Source: Bacteroidetes bacterium HGW-Bacteroidetes-5
GTDB taxonomy: Bacteria > Bacteroidota > Bacteroidia > Bacteroidales > UBA932
DNA: 64,000 nt
Direction of reading: 5' to 3'
NCBI GenBank assembly: GCA_002842515.1
Contig: PHDC01000001.1
Coordinates: 1,860,001 to 1,924,000 of the forward strand
Shown here: positions 1 to 9,635 of the stretch, one piece after another
How positions within the stretch are numbered: the stretch's first letter is position 1
Layout of the letters: each line of letters begins with the position of its first letter
Made by a program: the position numbers and the translations under genes
The notes under the pieces: generated by a model
Database searches by the model: none
What the model was told of the DNA's origin: nothing
Seen by the model: the letters and a program-made list of their open reading frames with translations, nothing else

Positions 1-1
1 T

Positions 2-1138
2 ATTGCGGGTATCTTCTCTCACTTGGCATCTGAGGTTGGTTATGTGATTCTGATACCTTTGGGAGCGATGATTTTCCACGCTCTGGGAAGGCACCCTATG
101 GCGGGTTTTGCTGCCGCATTTGCTGGGGTGAGTGCAGGTTTCGGCTCCAACTTCTTAATCGGGTCGGTGGATCCTATTTTGGCTGGGCTCTCAACATCTG
201 CAGCGCAGATTATTGACCCCGAAATGAATATCAACCCTATGGTAAACTACTTCTTTATGTTTGCCAGTGCGGTGATGATTACAATTGTGGGGACCTGGAT
301 TACGGAGAAGATAATAGAACCGAGGCTCGGTGTCTATGGCGGGACAGAAAAACCGCTTGAAATTGAGCAACTTACCAAGGTTGAGAAAAAGGGTTTGCGC
401 TGGGCAGGGTATGGCACCCTGATTTTCATTGCTTTAATGGCGTGGACTATTATTCCGGAAGATGGTCTGCTACGTGACCCGCAGACTGGTGGAATCCTAA
501 GATCTCCTTTCTTTTCGGGAATAGTGGTGGGGCTGCTTCTGCTCTTCTTTATTCCGGGTCTTATTTACGGGATTATTGTAAAAACAATCAAGAACGACAA
601 GGATGTTGTAAAGCATATGACCCACTCTATGAAGGGTTTAGGGGGATATATCGTGTTGGTATTTTTTGCTGCCCAGTTTATCTATTGGTTCAACTACTCA
701 AATCTCGGCCTGGTGCTGGCAATTGACGGCGCTCAGTTCCTGAGCCATATTGGCTTTACGGGAATTCCTCTTATACTTGCATTCCTGTTGTTATCTGCTT
801 TTCTCAATATGTTTATGGGGAGCGCATCTGCAAAATGGGCCATTATGGCACCGGTATTTATTCCGATGTTTATGATTTTGGGTTATCACCCCGGTTTTAC
901 TCAGGCCGCATTTAGGATTGGCGACTCAGTAACCAATGTAATTACCCCGATGATGAGCTATTTTGCTCTTATTGTGACATATGCACAACGCTACGACGAG
1001 AAGAACGGAATCGGCACCATAATTTCACTGATGATTCCTTACACAGTAATCTTTATGATTATCTGGGCAATACTCATAACAGTGTGGATGCTGCTCGGAA
1101 TTCCTGTAGGATTTGACGGGCCGGTATATTTGCCTTAA
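2..1138 (+). CDS. AbgT-family (p-aminobenzoyl-glutamate type) transporter, 5' truncated by window edge
   Basis: Frame open from base 2; multi-TM protein with AbgT-like segments (PMAGFAAAFAGVSAGFGSNFLIGSVDPILAGLS, SASAKWAIMAPVFIPMFM, GDSVTNVITPMMSYFALI). Confidence 0.9.
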   Translation: MAGIFSHLASEVGYVILIPLGAMIFHALGRHPMAGFAAAFAGVSAGFGSNFLIGSVDPILAGLSTSAAQIIDPEMNINPMVNYFFMFASAVMITIVGTWITEKIIEPRLGVYGGTEKPLEIEQLTKVEKKGLRWAGYGTLIFIALMAWTIIPEDGLLRDPQTGGILRSPFFSGIVVGLLLLFFIPGLIYGIIVKTIKNDKDVVKHMTHSMKGLGGYIVLVFFAAQFIYWFNYSNLGLVLAIDGAQFLSHIGFTGIPLILAFLLLSAFLNMFMGSASAKWAIMAPVFIPMFMILGYHPGFTQAAFRIGDSVTNVITPMMSYFALIVTYAQRYDEKNGIGTIISLMIPYTVIFMIIWAILITVWMLLGIPVGFDGPVYLP

Positions 1139-1142
1139 CCGA

Positions 1143-1217
1143 TGCAGATTGTCAATTGAATAAAATGTGCAGTTTGTCTATTGAATAAAATGTGCAGATT
1201 ATTTACTGAATAACGAT
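1143..1217. repeat. 25-bp tandem repeat, 3 imperfect copies, between convergent genes and overlapping the uxuA 3' end
   Basis: TGCAGATTGTCAATTGAATAAAATG / TGCAGTTTGTCTATTGAATAAAATG / TGCAGATTATTTACTGAATAACGAT. Confidence 0.85.
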
Positions 1218-2374
1218 TTTGCAATTCCCATCTCCAACCCCCGGAGTTCTGCTATTCCCCTTAACCGGCCAATGCAGGAGTATCCGGGGTTGCTCTTTTT
1301 TGTGAGATCGTCACAAATCTGGTGTCCGTGATCGGGCCTGAGGGGTATTGAAACCTCTCTCTTTTGCTCTATCTCAAGCAGGGCTTTCATCACCTTGTAC
1401 ATATCCACATCTCCTTCAAGATGGTTGGCTTCGTAGAAGCTGCCATCGTCATCTCTTTTTGTGCTTCTAAAGTGAACAAAATTTATGCGGTTGGAGAATC
1501 TGTGCATAATATCAACCAGATCATTATCTGAGCGAACACCGAATGAGCCGGTACAGAGGCACAACCCATTTGAAACATTGGGAACCTCTTTGAGAAGCTT
1601 TTCAAAATCCTCGGCTGTACTAAGAATTCGGGGTAACCCAAAAATAGGGTAGGGTGGGTCATCGGGGTGAATTACCAGTTTTATCTCAAACTTATCTGCA
1701 ACAGGGGTAATCTCTTTAAGGAACAGAATGAGGTTAGACCTAAGTTTATGGGCATCAATGCCGGAGTATACATTGAGTGCTTGTCTGAACTGCTCTATAG
1801 AAAAGCTCTCTTCCGACCCGGGCAGCCCGGCAATAATATTTTTGGTGATGGTATCTCTCTCTTGTTGTGACATCTGCTTAAACCTCTCCTCTGCTCTAGC
1901 TATCTCTGCCGGGGTGTACTCTGCAAATGCCCCCTCTCTATTGAGCAGAAAGAGATCAAATGCAACAAAAGCATCTCTTTCGAACCTTAGCGCTTTTGAA
2001 CCATCTTCCAATGTATAGGCCAGATCTGTTCGGGTCCAGTCCAGTACCGGCATAAAGTTGTAGGTGACGGTTTTTACTCCGCAATGAGACAGGTTTATGA
2101 GGGTCTGTTTGTAGTTCTCGATATATTTTACAAAATCTCCGCGTCGTGTTTTAATATCTTCGTGGACGGGAACGCTCTCTACAACACTCCAGGTTAACTC
2201 TGCAACTTCAAGCTCTTTTTTCCTCTTCTCAATTTCGGAAACCGGCCATACATCTCCGTTGGGAATATGATGGAGTGCGGTTACCACACCATTTACCCCG
2301 GCCTGTCTTATATCCCATAAAGAGACCGGATCGTTGGGGCCGAACCACCGCCAAGTTTGTTCACACAGATACAT
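1199..2374 (-). CDS. uxuA: Mannonate dehydratase
   Basis: 391 aa; UxuA-like N-terminus ([36 protein letters not shown]) and [27 protein letters not shown] segments. Confidence 0.95.
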   Translation of the reverse strand: MYLCEQTWRWFGPNDPVSLWDIRQAGVNGVVTALHHIPNGDVWPVSEIEKRKKELEVAELTWSVVESVPVHEDIKTRRGDFVKYIENYKQTLINLSHCGVKTVTYNFMPVLDWTRTDLAYTLEDGSKALRFERDAFVAFDLFLLNREGAFAEYTPAEIARAEERFKQMSQQERDTITKNIIAGLPGSEESFSIEQFRQALNVYSGIDAHKLRSNLILFLKEITPVADKFEIKLVIHPDDPPYPIFGLPRILSTAEDFEKLLKEVPNVSNGLCLCTGSFGVRSDNDLVDIMHRFSNRINFVHFRSTKRDDDGSFYEANHLEGDVDMYKVMKALLEIEQKREVSIPLRPDHGHQICDDLTKKSNPGYSCIGRLRGIAELRGLEMGIAKSLFSK

Positions 2375-2391
2375 ATTAAGAGATTATAAGA

Positions 2392-3201
2392 TTAAATTGA
2401 AAATGCATCAAAACCACCGTCAATCACTGTAAGGGTACCGGTTACAAAAGCAGATGCGTCACTGCTCAGCCAGTGAAGGGTGCCAAGAATCTCTTCCGGG
2501 TTTCCGAACCGCCCAAAAGGGGTGTGCGCTATTATGTTTTTTGCCCTTTCGGTGTAAGAGCCATCTTCATTGAGCAGAAGAGCTCTGTTCTGTTCGGTTA
2601 TTATAAAACCCGGAGCAATTGCGTTAACTCTTACCTGTGGCCCGTATTTTATTGCGAACTCGCCGGCAAGATACTTTGTGAGATTTGTAACAGCTGCCTT
2701 TGCAGCTCCATAGCCGACAACTCTGGTAAGTGGCCTTATGGCAGATTCAGATGAGATATTGATAATTATGCCTCTCCTCTTTTCTGCCATTATTTTGGAG
2801 AAGACCAGTGTTGGTAAAAGGGTGCCAAACAGGTTTAGATCTACCACGAACTTCAGAGATTCCATATCGAGGTCGAAGATTGTTTTGTCCGGGGGGATTG
2901 TTGCACCGGGCACATTACCACCGGCGGCATTTATGAGAACATCTATAGTGCCGTAAAGGGATATAATTTGGGCATAGTTCTGCTCAAGCAACTCTCGGTT
3001 CAGCACATCGGTATGTAAAAACAGGGCCTCTTGACCTCTCTCTTTAACGGATCTCTCCAGAGCTTTACCCGCAATTTCGTTTCTATCCAGGATTACCACT
3101 TTACAAGTTTGTGCCGCAAAATAGTCTACCATTTTTGTCCCCAATATGCCGGCTGCACCGGTAATTAGGATCACCTTTCCTTTAATATCAAACAGGTTCA
3201 T
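2392..3201 (-). CDS. SDR-family oxidoreductase, probable D-mannonate (fructuronate) oxidoreductase
   Basis: Rossmann GAAGILG, NAAGGNVPGAT, YGAAKAA; ATG at 3201 preferred (MNLFDIKGK) since the longer ORF overlaps the upstream gene; next to uxuA. Confidence 0.85.
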   Translation of the reverse strand: MNLFDIKGKVILITGAAGILGTKMVDYFAAQTCKVVILDRNEIAGKALERSVKERGQEALFLHTDVLNRELLEQNYAQIISLYGTIDVLINAAGGNVPGATIPPDKTIFDLDMESLKFVVDLNLFGTLLPTLVFSKIMAEKRRGIIINISSESAIRPLTRVVGYGAAKAAVTNLTKYLAGEFAIKYGPQVRVNAIAPGFIITEQNRALLLNEDGSYTERAKNIIAHTPFGRFGNPEEILGTLHWLSSDASAFVTGTLTVIDGGFDAFSI

Positions 3202-3217
3202 AATAAAAGTGTTATAT

Positions 3218-4261
3218 TTAACGAGAGACTCTGCCGCTTCCATCTCCGGAGAGAACTCTCTCTATCTCCTCTAATGTAACCAGGTTAAAGTCTCCGTAAA
3301 TTGTGTGTTTAAGTGAGGAGGCGGCAACTGCAAAATCGAGAGCTTTTTGACCATCATCCGGATGATTCAGCAATCCATAGATAAGGCCACCCATAAATGA
3401 GTCACCGCCACCCACTCTGTCGACAATATGTGTTAAATCATACAATTTAGAGCTATAGAATTTATCTGCAGTGTACATTACTCCTCCCCATAAATTGTGG
3501 TTTGCATTTATGGAGCCCCGGAGCGTGATTACAATCTTAGTTGCTTTTGGAAACTTCAAGGCGATCTCTTTACACACGGGCTCAAAATCTTCTGGAGTGA
3601 TCTCTCCTCCGTTTTTATCCACGTCAAAGTGGGTTGGTTTTATGCCGAATATCTTTTGGGCATCCTCTTCATTACCAAGTATAATATCGCACTCCCTTAC
3701 AAGAGCGGGCATAATCTCAGATGCCTCTTTCCCGTATCTCCACAAATTTTTGCGATAGTTAAGATCTACCGAAATAGTTATACCCATCTCTCTGGCCACC
3801 GAGATCGCCTCAAAACAGGTGTCGGCAGCCCCTTGAGAGAGAGCAGGTGTAATTCCTGTCCAGTGAAACCAGCAGGCATCTTTAAAGATCTCGTGCCAAT
3901 TGACCATCTTAGGGGTAATCTCCGATATGGAAGATCCCGCTCTGTCGTAAACCACTTTACTTGGTCGTGCAATTGCACCGGTCTCAAGAAAGTAGATTCC
4001 CATTCGCTCTCCACCTCTTAGAATATGGGTTGTGCCTACTCCAAATTTTCGAAGATTCATAAGAGCACTATCTGCAATATCGTTTTTAGGCAACCTTGTA
4101 ATAAACTCTGTTGCCATACCCAGATTGGCAAGAGAGACTGCCACATTAGCTTCGCCTCCGCCAAATGTGGCATCAAATTCTCTCGCCTGAGAGAATCTTT
4201 GATACCCGGGAGTGGCCAAACGGAGCATTATCTCTCCAAATGTTATGATCTTTTTATCCAT
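3218..4261 (-). CDS. kdgK: PfkB-family sugar kinase, probable 2-keto-3-deoxygluconate kinase
   Basis: FGEIMLRLATP, GGGEANVAVSLANLG, DRVGGGDSFMGGLIYGLL PfkB signatures; uxuA context. Confidence 0.88.
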   Translation of the reverse strand: MDKKIITFGEIMLRLATPGYQRFSQAREFDATFGGGEANVAVSLANLGMATEFITRLPKNDIADSALMNLRKFGVGTTHILRGGERMGIYFLETGAIARPSKVVYDRAGSSISEITPKMVNWHEIFKDACWFHWTGITPALSQGAADTCFEAISVAREMGITISVDLNYRKNLWRYGKEASEIMPALVRECDIILGNEEDAQKIFGIKPTHFDVDKNGGEITPEDFEPVCKEIALKFPKATKIVITLRGSINANHNLWGGVMYTADKFYSSKLYDLTHIVDRVGGGDSFMGGLIYGLLNHPDDGQKALDFAVAASSLKHTIYGDFNLVTLEEIERVLSGDGSGRVSR

Positions 4262-4285
4262 AGTAACTTAGATGCAGCTCTTTAA

Positions 4286-5053
4286 TCACTTTATTTGTTG
4301 GTAACACATTTGCAAAACCACTGAAGCATACCTCTCTCCAAGAAGCAGTTGACTCTCCCTGTCAAAATGGGGGTCTTTCTCATTTGAGACGGTTTTTGTC
4401 CCCTGTGCAGATATGCAGGCAGAATTAGGGATAACCTCGGATATTCTATTAATAACCGGATTAAAATTTGTGGCATAGGGCAACCACCAGGGGGCTATCT
4501 CTCCGGCAATGAATGGAACATTACAACACCCCAGATCCTCTCTTAGATCCTTCACAAAAGCAGCTAATTTCGTTAAATAGTCACCCGGCTCTTCACTGTT
4601 TCCCTCTCCCTGATGCCAGATTATGGCAATAAGCCGGCCCATTTTAAGAGCAGCTTTTGTTCTCTCTACGGCTTGTGAGTAGTAGTTTTTTTCGGGATTC
4701 TCCCTGGACCACTCCTCCATTGTTGATCCCCCTCTTGCATTTACAACAAGAAGAATCTTGCGACCTGTTTTTTCGAAGATTGTTTTCCCAAAACTGTATG
4801 CAGGCGACATCTGTTGCATTGCAAGATCTTTTCTAATTGTAGAGTATTTGTTAAACGGATTTGATGCGGGTTCTGCACTATTTTCCGGATTAAGCAGATA
4901 TACACCCTCCACAATTGAGTAATCACTTTCGAGAAGTACTCCCCTTCCGGCCATATTAGATTGTCCAATAAGCAGGAAAACATCGTATTCACATTGCGAG
5001 TAAACATTGCAGGCGAATATCGCGAATAGGATTGTAAGCAGATATCTTTTCAT
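4286..5053 (-). CDS. Secreted sialate O-acetylesterase (SASA)-domain carbohydrate esterase
   Basis: Signal peptide; LLIGQSNMAGRG and IIWHQGEGNS motifs; C-terminal DPHFDRES. Confidence 0.85.
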   Translation of the reverse strand: MKRYLLTILFAIFACNVYSQCEYDVFLLIGQSNMAGRGVLLESDYSIVEGVYLLNPENSAEPASNPFNKYSTIRKDLAMQQMSPAYSFGKTIFEKTGRKILLVVNARGGSTMEEWSRENPEKNYYSQAVERTKAALKMGRLIAIIWHQGEGNSEEPGDYLTKLAAFVKDLREDLGCCNVPFIAGEIAPWWLPYATNFNPVINRISEVIPNSACISAQGTKTVSNEKDPHFDRESQLLLGERYASVVLQMCYQQIK

Positions 5054-5062
5054 ATTCCAAAT

Positions 5063-6100
5063 CTATTTAGATTCCCACATAATTTCAAGCCCCCCAAACT
5101 CAAATATATCCAGCCCTCTGAATGTATGGAACTTTTTCGCCTCGGTGAGAATATATTTTAAAGAGATGATTAGGTTGTCCCAACCTTGTGGCTGGAAAGA
5201 TGTAAGCGGGCCGTCATCTCCAAGAGTATTAAGACTAGTTTTTACGGCAACACTCACAGATCTTGGGTACTCTGCAGCAGCTGTCAATACAGGGGTGGCC
5301 ATCTCGATAACCCTTTTAGCCTGATAGTTATATGCCATAACCACAACCTGGTCACAATGTTGTAAAAACTGTTGTGCACCACCCCAGGAGAGTAGGCCGG
5401 TGTCGTATCGCGATTGAAAGAAAAAGCCTAAAGCTTGATTGAGAGTAAGTGAGCCCATCTCTTTTTTTGCCAGAGACATCACCTCAACGGTGCGTTTAAG
5501 CAGTAGGTCATTATCTCCACCAATTCCGTAGTTCTCCTGCCAGGCAAGGGTGAGCCCCTCCGGGCGGCGCGTAGAGTTGATTTTAAGTATATGAGGTTCT
5601 AAATCTGCCGAGATTCCGTCAAACCTCTGGTTTGCATCTACAGAGTTGTTAAACTCTTTTATCCAATCCAGATCCTCCTTGATTGGGTCGTCACTAACAT
5701 AGAGTTTAAGATTGCTTAAGCTCAGAGCGTGTATCGTAATGCCATTTTCGTGAGCCAGTTTGTTGAATGTCAGGTACCAGCTTTTAGGAATATAGAGAGA
5801 TGAAGATGGTTTGTCGTAAGCAATATAGACATCTGTAAACCCAAGCATCACAAGCTTGGCAACCAAATCTTGCGGGTTCTCTATGTATTTTTTTACGGTT
5901 CTCGAAGCGTAGACATAGACGCTTGACCGAAGGTGAGATTCCCCTCCTGTCTCAATAACATTTTTAAAATCATTTGCTCTTGAACGCATTAGAGCGGTAA
6001 CTCCCGGGCTTTGACCCTCTTTTGAACAGGATTGTGCTACCACAATCTGCGGGGTAATTAAAATTAACCCCAATATTAACGCTTTTAATGTATGGCTCAT
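5063..6100 (-). CDS. Secreted TIM-barrel protein, divergent GH18-like
   Basis: Signal peptide; FDGISADLEPH resembles GH18 DGxDxDxE; VVVMAYNY resembles the GH18 MxYD strand. Confidence 0.5.
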   Translation of the reverse strand: MSHTLKALILGLILITPQIVVAQSCSKEGQSPGVTALMRSRANDFKNVIETGGESHLRSSVYVYASRTVKKYIENPQDLVAKLVMLGFTDVYIAYDKPSSSLYIPKSWYLTFNKLAHENGITIHALSLSNLKLYVSDDPIKEDLDWIKEFNNSVDANQRFDGISADLEPHILKINSTRRPEGLTLAWQENYGIGGDNDLLLKRTVEVMSLAKKEMGSLTLNQALGFFFQSRYDTGLLSWGGAQQFLQHCDQVVVMAYNYQAKRVIEMATPVLTAAAEYPRSVSVAVKTSLNTLGDDGPLTSFQPQGWDNLIISLKYILTEAKKFHTFRGLDIFEFGGLEIMWESK

Positions 6101-7671
6101 TTTTTTGTGAGGTTTTGCATTATTGAGTAAATCTTAAACAATTTCTCTGTTCTCAGACCATTTATCTCTACCAACTCCTGATGGTAAAGAAATCCTTTGT
6201 TGAGTGAGATAAATCTCTTATTGATATTTTTTGCCTCTTTAACAAGGGGCTCCAGTTTTTTAATAAACAGGGGTGCAAGCTCTCTGTTAAAAGCAGAAGA
6301 TTCATATTCACTCTCAATCTCCTTGAACATAAGATACTGAACACGAATATCAAACATCAGTTTGAAGTGATCGAACTCCTTTAGGTTGGCTTTTGGGTTT
6401 AAGCTATAAAGTTTAGAACGCAGATTTTTAGTCTCTGCCAGGATTTCCGTTACACCTTTTTTGTTGAGATCTTCTCCTTTAACAAGCACCTCTTGCGGTG
6501 CTGTCAATATCTCCCACAACTGCTCTCCCTCTCCTTTGGTGAGGCCGAATCTCTCCATAGCATAATTAACTACAAACTGTTCTGAGTTAACTGCACCTTC
6601 TGTTTTTAGAGCCTCTCCGTAACAGGCAACAATGATCCGAAATCCCGAGAGCGGGTAGACATAGCGAATAGGATACATCTGGATTACCTCCCAGTTGGTG
6701 TCGTACAAGAAGCCGTAAGTGCCACCATTTGACCAGGAGGTCATTACAATCCCCTGGTAGTTTTTCTCTCTGCAGTATGGAATGAAAACCTCCTGATTTC
6801 TAAAGTGTTTGTTCCACTGTGTTAAATAGAGATTATCCGGATGGCTTCTTATTGCCGGAGATCCCCAGAATGTAACCCCAGCCCGGTAGAGTTTGTTGAT
6901 ATCTCCAAAGTGGTCATTCTTCCAGCCATAGTTCCAGTCAACAAAGATTGCATTCTTTGGAAGCTCCGATACAGCCTCCGGGTATTTTAAGATAACATCT
7001 GCCCATAGAATTGGCTGTTTGCCAAGGTCACTTACTATTTTGCACATAGCTTTTACATAGTCTACAAACAGTTTGGATTTGCCCACCTCGGCAGCTTTTT
7101 GAGCGCAAAGTTTGCAGGAGCCCAGCAGATATGTCTCGTCACCTCCGATATGAAAATATTTTGAGGGGTGTTTAGATGCTACCTCTTTAAAAATCTCAGA
7201 AAAGATCTCTATGCACTCCTCCTCCTTCATAGGACACACCTGAGAGACCTCCTTTCTATCCTCTTTTATATGTGCATACCGGTCGTGGGAGAGGATGTAC
7301 TCTGCGTGGCCGAAGCAGTTTTGCAAAGGGATAACATCTATACCTAAGGTGGTGCAATATTTTATAAATGAGTCTACCTCCTCTTCGCTATATGCATATT
7401 TATTTGAAAGAGTTGCGTGGTTTTTAAAAGGGAATGTAGCCTCCCACTCCATAATAATTGTGTTAATACCAAAGCCGGACAACTCCTTTGCAAAAGATTT
7501 GAGTGCCGGCATAGTCATTATCTGGCACCGGAGATCTATATGAAATCCCTTAACCGCGAATTCAGATCTCTCTGAGGAGAAAGCTTTGGTTGTTGCAGAT
7601 AAGAAGATTAGCAGACTTAAGAGAATAGCAATTTTTGCAATCAAATAGTTATTCGTTACACCTTTTCTCAT
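6097..7671 (-). CDS. GH20-family beta-N-acetylhexosaminidase-like
   Basis: GH20 catalytic motif YFHIGGDETYLLG; ATG at 7671 (MRKGVTN) preferred; 4-bp overlap with downstream gene. Confidence 0.85.
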   Translation of the reverse strand: MRKGVTNNYLIAKIAILLSLLIFLSATTKAFSSERSEFAVKGFHIDLRCQIMTMPALKSFAKELSGFGINTIIMEWEATFPFKNHATLSNKYAYSEEEVDSFIKYCTTLGIDVIPLQNCFGHAEYILSHDRYAHIKEDRKEVSQVCPMKEEECIEIFSEIFKEVASKHPSKYFHIGGDETYLLGSCKLCAQKAAEVGKSKLFVDYVKAMCKIVSDLGKQPILWADVILKYPEAVSELPKNAIFVDWNYGWKNDHFGDINKLYRAGVTFWGSPAIRSHPDNLYLTQWNKHFRNQEVFIPYCREKNYQGIVMTSWSNGGTYGFLYDTNWEVIQMYPIRYVYPLSGFRIIVACYGEALKTEGAVNSEQFVVNYAMERFGLTKGEGEQLWEILTAPQEVLVKGEDLNKKGVTEILAETKNLRSKLYSLNPKANLKEFDHFKLMFDIRVQYLMFKEIESEYESSAFNRELAPLFIKKLEPLVKEAKNINKRFISLNKGFLYHQELVEINGLRTEKLFKIYSIMQNLTKK

Positions 7672-7687
7672 ATCTTCCGGTTTTAAT

Positions 7688-8449
7688 TTATAATAGATAT
7701 TTAGCACTCTCTTTATCGCAATACAATGTAGCAAAATTATGCCTTCTTAAGATTGATGCCGGAGACTCCTCGAGGATTTCTCCATTGATAACAGCGTTTA
7801 TTGCATTTGCTTTGGAAGGAGCAGGCACAATACAAAAGATTCTTCGGGCACTTAATAGAGCAGGAATAGTCATTGTTACTGCGTGGGTCGGAACATCTTC
7901 CAGTTTTGAGAAAAAACCGTCATTCACCTGCTGGTTGCGGCAAGTTAAGTCCAAAGATACAATCTTAACTATCTCCGGGTCGCTAAATAGTGCAACGTGA
8001 GGGTCATTAAAAGCGATGTGAGCATTCTCGCCAATTCCCATAAATACGATGTCTATAGGAGATTTCTTGAGCAGCATAGAGTAATCTTTGCAAATCTGAG
8101 AGGGATCCTCTCCCAAATCGGAAAGATAGTTCACAGATTTCAGGTGGATTTTATCAAAGATTTTTGTTTTGAGAAAATTACCAAACCCCTGAGGGGAGTT
8201 ATGCGGCAAACCAATATACTCATCCATATGGAAAGCATTTACTTTTTGCCACTCAATATCTTGCTCCAGGAGAGAGGATAAAAACTCATTTTGAGAAGGG
8301 GCAGATGCAAATACAATTGAGAGTTCACTCTTGGTTTTTAACTCTTCTCTAATGTAAAGTGCGGCCTCTTGTGCCGCCGTTAAGCCCATCTTCTCTCTTG
8401 TCTCAAAGATTTTAATTTGCAGTCTATCTTTATAGAATTGTTTTCTCAT
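7688..8449 (-). CDS. nagB: Glucosamine-6-phosphate deaminase
   Basis: FHMDEYIGL, IDIVFMGIGENAHIAFNDP, VTMTIPALL motifs; beside nagA. Confidence 0.92.
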   Translation of the reverse strand: MRKQFYKDRLQIKIFETREKMGLTAAQEAALYIREELKTKSELSIVFASAPSQNEFLSSLLEQDIEWQKVNAFHMDEYIGLPHNSPQGFGNFLKTKIFDKIHLKSVNYLSDLGEDPSQICKDYSMLLKKSPIDIVFMGIGENAHIAFNDPHVALFSDPEIVKIVSLDLTCRNQQVNDGFFSKLEDVPTHAVTMTIPALLSARRIFCIVPAPSKANAINAVINGEILEESPASILRRHNFATLYCDKESAKYLL

Positions 8450-8462
8450 TTTAATTTCTTGA

Positions 8463-9635
8463 TTAAATAAATTCACCATCAATGATTGTGCTTTGAATCT
8501 CTATATTGTCGTTAAAAATTACAATATCTGCATCATACCCAACCGCAATCCTCCCTTTTTTATCGCCTATGTTTGCGATACGGGCAGGAGTTGAGGTAGC
8601 CATCCTGACAGCCTCTTTTAAAGAAGTTCCTCCAATGTCTCTTGCGTTTCTAACGAGCAGATCTGCAGTTGCTACGCTTCCCGCAAATGCAGTTCTGTCA
8701 ATAAGTTTAGCCACACCATCTTCAATTATAACACTTTGTCCATTTTTTAAACTTCCTAAAATTGACTCTCCATCCGGCATACCTGCTCCTCTCATAGAGT
8801 CAGTCACTAACGCTATGTTTTCGGCCCCTTTTAATCTATATATTAACTTCATTAATGGTTCCGGTACGTGAATACCATCTGCAATTATCTCTACGGTCAT
8901 CTCATCTATAAGATATCCTGCCTCTATACAACCTGCGTATCTAAATGCATTTCTGCGGGTTATACCATTCATACAGGAGTAGAAGTGGGTTATATGTGTA
9001 AACCCTGCCTTAAAAGCCTCCAGAATCTCTTCATAGATTGCATCTGTATGAGCAATTGAGGGTAGAATACCTCGTTTGGTGAGAGTGTGTGCAAACTCTG
9101 TAGAGCCCGGTAATTCGGGAGCAATACTCCACCTTACAATATCTTTGCTACGCTCTAAAATTGCGTTGTACTCTGTAGGATTCGGGTTTCGTAAATACTT
9201 GGGATCCTGAGCCCCTCTGTGGTTATAGGAGAAGTAGGGCCCCTCAAGATGGATTCCTCCGAATCTTGCCCCTTTGGTAATTAGAGGGAGGGCCTTTTCG
9301 TATGTATCAAAAAATGAGTAGAGCTCCGAATTATCACCGGCAAGAGTGGTGGGGAAAAGCAGTGTTGTCCCGTGTTTTGCGTGCATATTGGCTGCTGTAA
9401 TAAATGCATCTGTGGTGGAGTCCATAAAGTCGCTGCCGCCGCCGCCGTGTGTGTGAAGGTCTATAAACCCTGGGGTTATGTAGTTGTTTTTTGCATCAAC
9501 TTCCGTGTAACCGCTCGCCTCAATATTTCCCCTCTCTACGGCAGTTATCTTGCCGTTTTCTGTTAAAACAGTACCGATTCCCAAATTTTCAAATGGGGTG
9601 ATTATATTGCCGTTAAATATCTTTAGTCTGCTCAT
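8463..9635 (-). CDS. nagA: N-acetylglucosamine-6-phosphate deacetylase
   Basis: PGFIDLHTHGGGGSDFMD, GIHLEGPYF, HITHFYSCMNG, LVTDSMRGAGMPDG. Confidence 0.95.
   Translation of the reverse strand: MSRLKIFNGNIITPFENLGIGTVLTENGKITAVERGNIEASGYTEVDAKNNYITPGFIDLHTHGGGGSDFMDSTTDAFITAANMHAKHGTTLLFPTTLAGDNSELYSFFDTYEKALPLITKGARFGGIHLEGPYFSYNHRGAQDPKYLRNPNPTEYNAILERSKDIVRWSIAPELPGSTEFAHTLTKRGILPSIAHTDAIYEEILEAFKAGFTHITHFYSCMNGITRRNAFRYAGCIEAGYLIDEMTVEIIADGIHVPEPLMKLIYRLKGAENIALVTDSMRGAGMPDGESILGSLKNGQSVIIEDGVAKLIDRTAFAGSVATADLLVRNARDIGGTSLKEAVRMATSTPARIANIGDKKGRIAVGYDADIVIFNDNIEIQSTIIDGEFI

Noticed and set aside
1143-1217. Short regularly spaced repeats considered as a CRISPR array
   Set aside because: Contiguous 25-bp tandem copies with no unique spacers and no cas genes.
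3497-4021. 174-aa plus-strand ORF opposite kdgK
   Set aside because: Antisense to a strongly supported PfkB kinase; Cys/His/Ser-rich shadow-frame composition, no recognisable motif.
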